From positions 1 to 8,503 of the forward strand of contig CAZPDS010000095.1 in NCBI GenBank assembly GCA_964585485.1: a stretch of DNA of 8,503 nt, written 5' to 3'. The translations under genes were made by a program, and so were the position numbers. This document shows positions 6,396 to 8,503 of this stretch, one piece after another. The notes below the pieces were generated by a model. The model was not told the origin of the DNA and ran no database searches. It worked only from the letters and a program-made list of their open reading frames with translations. Source of the DNA: CALGYY01 sp964585485. GTDB taxonomy: Bacteria > Bacteroidota > Bacteroidia > Bacteroidales > CAIWKO01. Position 1 is the stretch's first letter. Each line of letters begins with the position of its first letter.

Positions 6396-7133
6396 ATGAT
6401 GACCGAAACAAAAGAAAAAAACCTGGAGGTGTGTTTCTCCCCTGCCCTGTTCAACACTTACGAACCCGGTCAGAAGACCGTCGTTTTAGTAGACATTCTC
6501 AGGGCCACATCGACCATTTGTGCGGCCCTCCACCATGGCGTGGAACAAATCATTCCGGTGGCGGGAGTTGAAGAAGCGCGGCAATTTAAAGAACAGGGGT
6601 ACATCGTAGCCGGAGAACGTGATGGCAAAGTGCTGGACTTCGCCGATTTCGGAAACTCACCCTACAACTTCATGAACGATCAGGTGATCGGAAAAACCAT
6701 TGCTTACAGCACAACCAACGGTACCAAAGCCATAAAAATGGCCCACGGAGCCGCCGAGGTGTTGATTGGTTCCTATCTGAATCATCGGGTGTTGGCCAAT
6801 TACCTGATCGCTGGTCAGCGTGATGTGATCATCCTCTGTTCCGGATGGAAAAATAAATTCAGTCTGGAAGATAGTCTCTTTGCCGGTGCACTTGCGGCTA
6901 CGCTGATGAACCCGGGCAACTTTCAAAGTAAGTGCGATTCCACCCATGCAGCCATCGATCTGTGGAGCTGTGCAAAGAACGATGTGATCGGATATATTCA
7001 AAAAGCCGCACACCGTGAGCGCCTCCAAAAACTTGGGCTTGACGATGTGATAGTGTATTGCCACACCTTCGACCTGGCGCCCGTGCTCCCGGTTTCCAAT
7101 GGAACAGCCATCATCAAAAAAGACATAAAATGA
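6396..7133 (+). CDS. comB: ComB-family protein, probable 2-phosphosulfolactate phosphatase
   Basis: This 245-residue protein (from ATG 6396; a second ATG follows at 6399) has the ComB family motifs in order: EVCFSPALF (11-19), VLVDILRATSTICAAL (30-45) with Asp33, the AGERDGK loop (72-78), DFGNSP (84-89), STTNGTKA (105-112), ILCSGWKNKFSLEDSLFAGA (146-165), and a C-terminal DLAPVLPV (226-233). ComB is a magnesium-dependent phosphatase that turns 2-phosphosulfolactate into sulfolactate, known from coenzyme M synthesis in methanogens. Bacteria without coenzyme M carry it too, where sulfolactate or another sulfonate may be the product, so the physiological role here is open. No other sulfonate gene (comA, comC) is in the window. 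The frame is open back to a TTG at 6315, but that extension (SRSMADEGARQ) does not resemble the family and covers a promoter. The stop overlaps the next start (ATGA). Confidence 0.85.
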   Translation: MMTETKEKNLEVCFSPALFNTYEPGQKTVVLVDILRATSTICAALHHGVEQIIPVAGVEEARQFKEQGYIVAGERDGKVLDFADFGNSPYNFMNDQVIGKTIAYSTTNGTKAIKMAHGAAEVLIGSYLNHRVLANYLIAGQRDVIILCSGWKNKFSLEDSLFAGALAATLMNPGNFQSKCDSTHAAIDLWSCAKNDVIGYIQKAAHRERLQKLGLDDVIVYCHTFDLAPVLPVSNGTAIIKKDIK

Positions 7134-8122
7134 AAAGAGGATCCTCGCTGCGAATAGTTCTAATCCTATTATTACTGGCGTACATTCCGCAAGCTGGCGC
7201 CTGGGGCTTTTATGCGCATCGAACGATCAATCGCTACGCGGTCTTTACCTTGCCTTCTGAAATGGTCGGCTTCTTTAAAAATCATATTGAATACCTCAGC
7301 GAACACGCCACGGATCCGGATAAGCGGTCGCACGGCGTGGAAGGGGAAGCCGAAAAGCACTACATCGACATCGACCGTTTCGGCGACCAAGCTTTTGATG
7401 TTGTGCCGCGCTGGTGGAAAGACGCCGTGAGCAAATACACAGAAGACACCCTGCGCGAACACGGAATCTTACCCTGGTGGATCGAAAAAATGAGCTGGAA
7501 ACTTACAGAAGCATTCCGTCAAAAAGATAAAAACCTCATCCTTTACTATGCCGCCAATTACGGGCACTACATCGCCGATGCCACAGTTCCACTGCACACC
7601 TCCCGCTTCTACGACGGGAAAATTCCGGCACAAAAAGGGATACACGCCTTCTGGGAAACCCGGATACCCGAACTCTTTGCAAGCTCATGGGATTACCTCG
7701 TTGGCCGGGCAGAATACATAGATAAAATCCTCGATCATACATGGAAAATGGTCGAACAGACCCACGGACAGGTTGATACGGTATTTATTATTGAAGAATA
7801 TCTTCGGCTGAACCTTTCTGAAGATAAAAAATACGTGCTTGACAACCAGGGCAGCATGATGAAAAAGCAATTCTCACAGGAATACGCTGAAGCCTTCCAC
7901 CAACGTTCGGCACAAATGGCGGAACGCAATTTACGCCGGGCCGTCAAGGAAGTCGGGAACTATTGGTACACCTGCTGGGTAAACGCCGGACAGCCTGACC
8001 TGAATCAACTCGACGACCGGGAATTATCGAAAGAGATGAAGCAGGAAGCCGAAGAAACAGACCGAATGTGGCGCACAGGAAAATCGGTCGGAAGACCCAA
8101 TCCGGAAGAAAGCGAACAATAA
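7130..8122 (+). CDS. Exported zinc-dependent phospholipase C / S1-P1 nuclease-like hydrolase
   Basis: A 330-residue protein with a clear signal peptide: MKRGSSLR, a hydrophobic core IVLILLLLAYIP, and likely cleavage after QAGA (24). The mature protein would begin WGFYAHRTINR, so Trp25 becomes the free N-terminus. In the PC-PLC / S1-P1 fold the N-terminal Trp helps bind zinc. Other likely zinc ligands are visible: His30, Asp64 or Asp62 (HATDPDK), His77 (KHYIDID) with Asp80/82, His146 and Asp150 (YGHYIADATVPLH), His156, and the late His172/Glu176 pair (GIHAFWETR). The mostly helical composition fits the fold. Substrate (phospholipid or nucleic acid) cannot be decided here. The last 35 residues are highly charged and probably not part of the fold. 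An in-frame ATG at 7058 would give a longer protein, but it lies within comB and masks the signal peptide. ATG 7130 overlaps the comB stop by 4 bases, suggesting translational coupling. Confidence 0.85.
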   Translation: MKRGSSLRIVLILLLLAYIPQAGAWGFYAHRTINRYAVFTLPSEMVGFFKNHIEYLSEHATDPDKRSHGVEGEAEKHYIDIDRFGDQAFDVVPRWWKDAVSKYTEDTLREHGILPWWIEKMSWKLTEAFRQKDKNLILYYAANYGHYIADATVPLHTSRFYDGKIPAQKGIHAFWETRIPELFASSWDYLVGRAEYIDKILDHTWKMVEQTHGQVDTVFIIEEYLRLNLSEDKKYVLDNQGSMMKKQFSQEYAEAFHQRSAQMAERNLRRAVKEVGNYWYTCWVNAGQPDLNQLDDRELSKEMKQEAEETDRMWRTGKSVGRPNPEESEQ

Positions 8123-8198
8123 GCCCGTGTTTCATTGCACCAACCAGAGATATTTCCACGGATTTTGTCCTTGAAACAAGTTGGTATATTTCGTTTTT
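8123..8198. other. Intergenic stretch with no confident terminator
   Basis: Between the phospholipase-like gene and the next promoter there is no GC-rich hairpin. The only pairings seen are a short CTTG aaa CAAG stem (about 8170-8180) and a long-range ACCAAC / GTTGGT pairing that encloses it (about 8139-8185), followed by a run of eight T's at 8194-8201. This may work as a weak terminator, but the T run also serves as part of the next promoter. Confidence 0.3.
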
Positions 8199-8231
8199 TT
8201 TGCCTACCGAACCCAATGTTTCTTATATTTG
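8199..8231 (+). promoter_or_regulatory. Complete Bacteroidota promoter (TTTG-N21-TATATTTG)
   Basis: A TTTG box (8199-8202) is followed after 21 bases by TATATTTG (8224-8231), matching both the -33 and -7 elements of the Bacteroidota consensus with accepted spacing. It is the best promoter in the window. Transcription would begin near 8236 and give a leader of about 30 bases, rich in A, without a Shine-Dalgarno sequence, before the ATG at 8269. Confidence 0.8.
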
Positions 8232-8268
8232 TATTCCCAAAAAAAATTTCTAACCAAAACCCTTTATT

Positions 8269-8503
8269 ATGAAGAAGTTTTTATTATTAACTTTTGTTAC
8301 CGTTTTCGCCCTCAGTGCAGCAGCACAAAAAGCGCCGATTAACAAATCGTTGCGCAATCTGAAGGCTACGCGAGTAATGCGGGCAACAGACAATCCCGTA
8401 TTCATCAGCAACAACCCAAGTCCGTATGTGGTTGCTAATCCCGTAAAGGCCATTTCGGAGGCGCAAATCGGAACCACGCTTTACGACCTGCAAACCAATC
8501 AGT
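8269..8503 (+). CDS. Secreted protein, N-terminus only (3'-partial); probable T9SS cargo
   Basis: An ATG at 8269 opens a frame that runs off the window after 78 codons. It begins with a textbook signal peptide: MKKFLLLTFVTVFALSAAAQ, with lysines, a hydrophobic core and likely cleavage at or next to AAAQ. The mature part is polar and basic (KAPINKSLRNLKATRVMR), then includes AISEAQIGTTLYDLQTNQ (about 61-78). An IGxTxYDLQTN motif just after the signal peptide is something I associate with large Bacteroidota surface proteins carrying a T9SS tail, but that is recollection and the rest of the gene is missing. It has its own strong promoter and so is not part of the comB/phospholipase operon. Function unknown. 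Confidence 0.8.
   Translation, partial: MKKFLLLTFVTVFALSAAAQKAPINKSLRNLKATRVMRATDNPVFISNNPSPYVVANPVKAISEAQIGTTLYDLQTNQ

Noticed and set aside
6269..6457. Minus-strand 62-codon frame spanning the divergent intergenic region as a real small membrane protein
   Set aside because: It starts inside comB, has no visible start signals, and its hydrophobic stretch (VIIYLLLL) comes from the A/T-rich leader read backwards; only its GC-rich end is kept as a low-level finding.
6657..7064. Minus-strand open frame of 135 codons opposite comB
   Set aside because: Antisense to well-conserved ComB motifs and without recognisable features of its own.
7058..7129. Upstream ATG at 7058 for the phospholipase-like gene
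   Set aside because: It would overlap comB by 76 bases and bury a clear signal peptide that begins exactly at ATG 7130.
1..8503. CRISPR arrays, tRNA/rRNA genes, insertion sequences, phage or defence genes
   Set aside because: No regularly spaced direct repeats, tRNA-like folds, terminal inverted repeats with a transposase, or recognisable defence domains were seen.

Overview
The window looks like chromosomal DNA from a member of the Bacteroidota. Four things point there: a type IX secretion (T9SS) C-terminal sorting domain on a giant modular surface protein; a GEVED domain, a CARDB-like repeat series and a CHU_C-type Ig-like segment, all typical of that phylum; promoter elements matching the phylum's TTTG / TAnnTTTG consensus; and A/T-rich leaders without Shine-Dalgarno sequences. 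Bacterial homospermidine-type polyamine genes would fit a Flavobacteriia, Chitinophagia or Sphingobacteriia-like lineage better than Bacteroidales, but this is only inference.

Layout. Positions 1-4277 (+) hold the 3' part of a very large secreted T9SS cargo protein whose beginning lies outside the window. It is built from beta-sandwich modules alternating with five CARDB-like repeats. Positions 4278-4348 hold two stacked hairpins, the second a near-perfect A9-stem-T9 bidirectional terminator. It separates the cargo gene from a convergent two-gene polyamine operon on the minus strand (transcribed from about 6260 down to 4347): agmatinase (speB), then a deoxyhypusine-synthase-like protein that in bacteria most likely makes homospermidine. 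A 157-base divergent intergenic region (6239-6395) carries a TAnnTTTG element facing each way. On its far side lies a plus-strand pair overlapping by 4 bases: a ComB-family (2-phosphosulfolactate phosphatase-like) protein (6396-7133) and an exported zinc-dependent phospholipase C / S1-P1-nuclease-like protein (7130-8122). After a 146-base gap with a well-formed promoter, the start of another secreted protein (8269 onward) runs off the right edge.

How the genes work together. Agmatinase releases putrescine from agmatine and the DHS-like enzyme would use putrescine as aminobutyl acceptor (or donor), so these two form a short pathway. The ComB/phospholipase pair appears co-transcribed, but a shared pathway is not evident. 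The two flanking large genes are independent exported proteins. I see no CRISPR array, tRNA, rRNA, insertion sequence or phage gene. Most of the window is ordinary core or surface-protein Bacteroidota sequence. The points most worth checking are the altered active-site residues of the DHS-like protein, the unusual GC-rich block between the divergent promoters, and the modular repeat architecture of the cargo protein.
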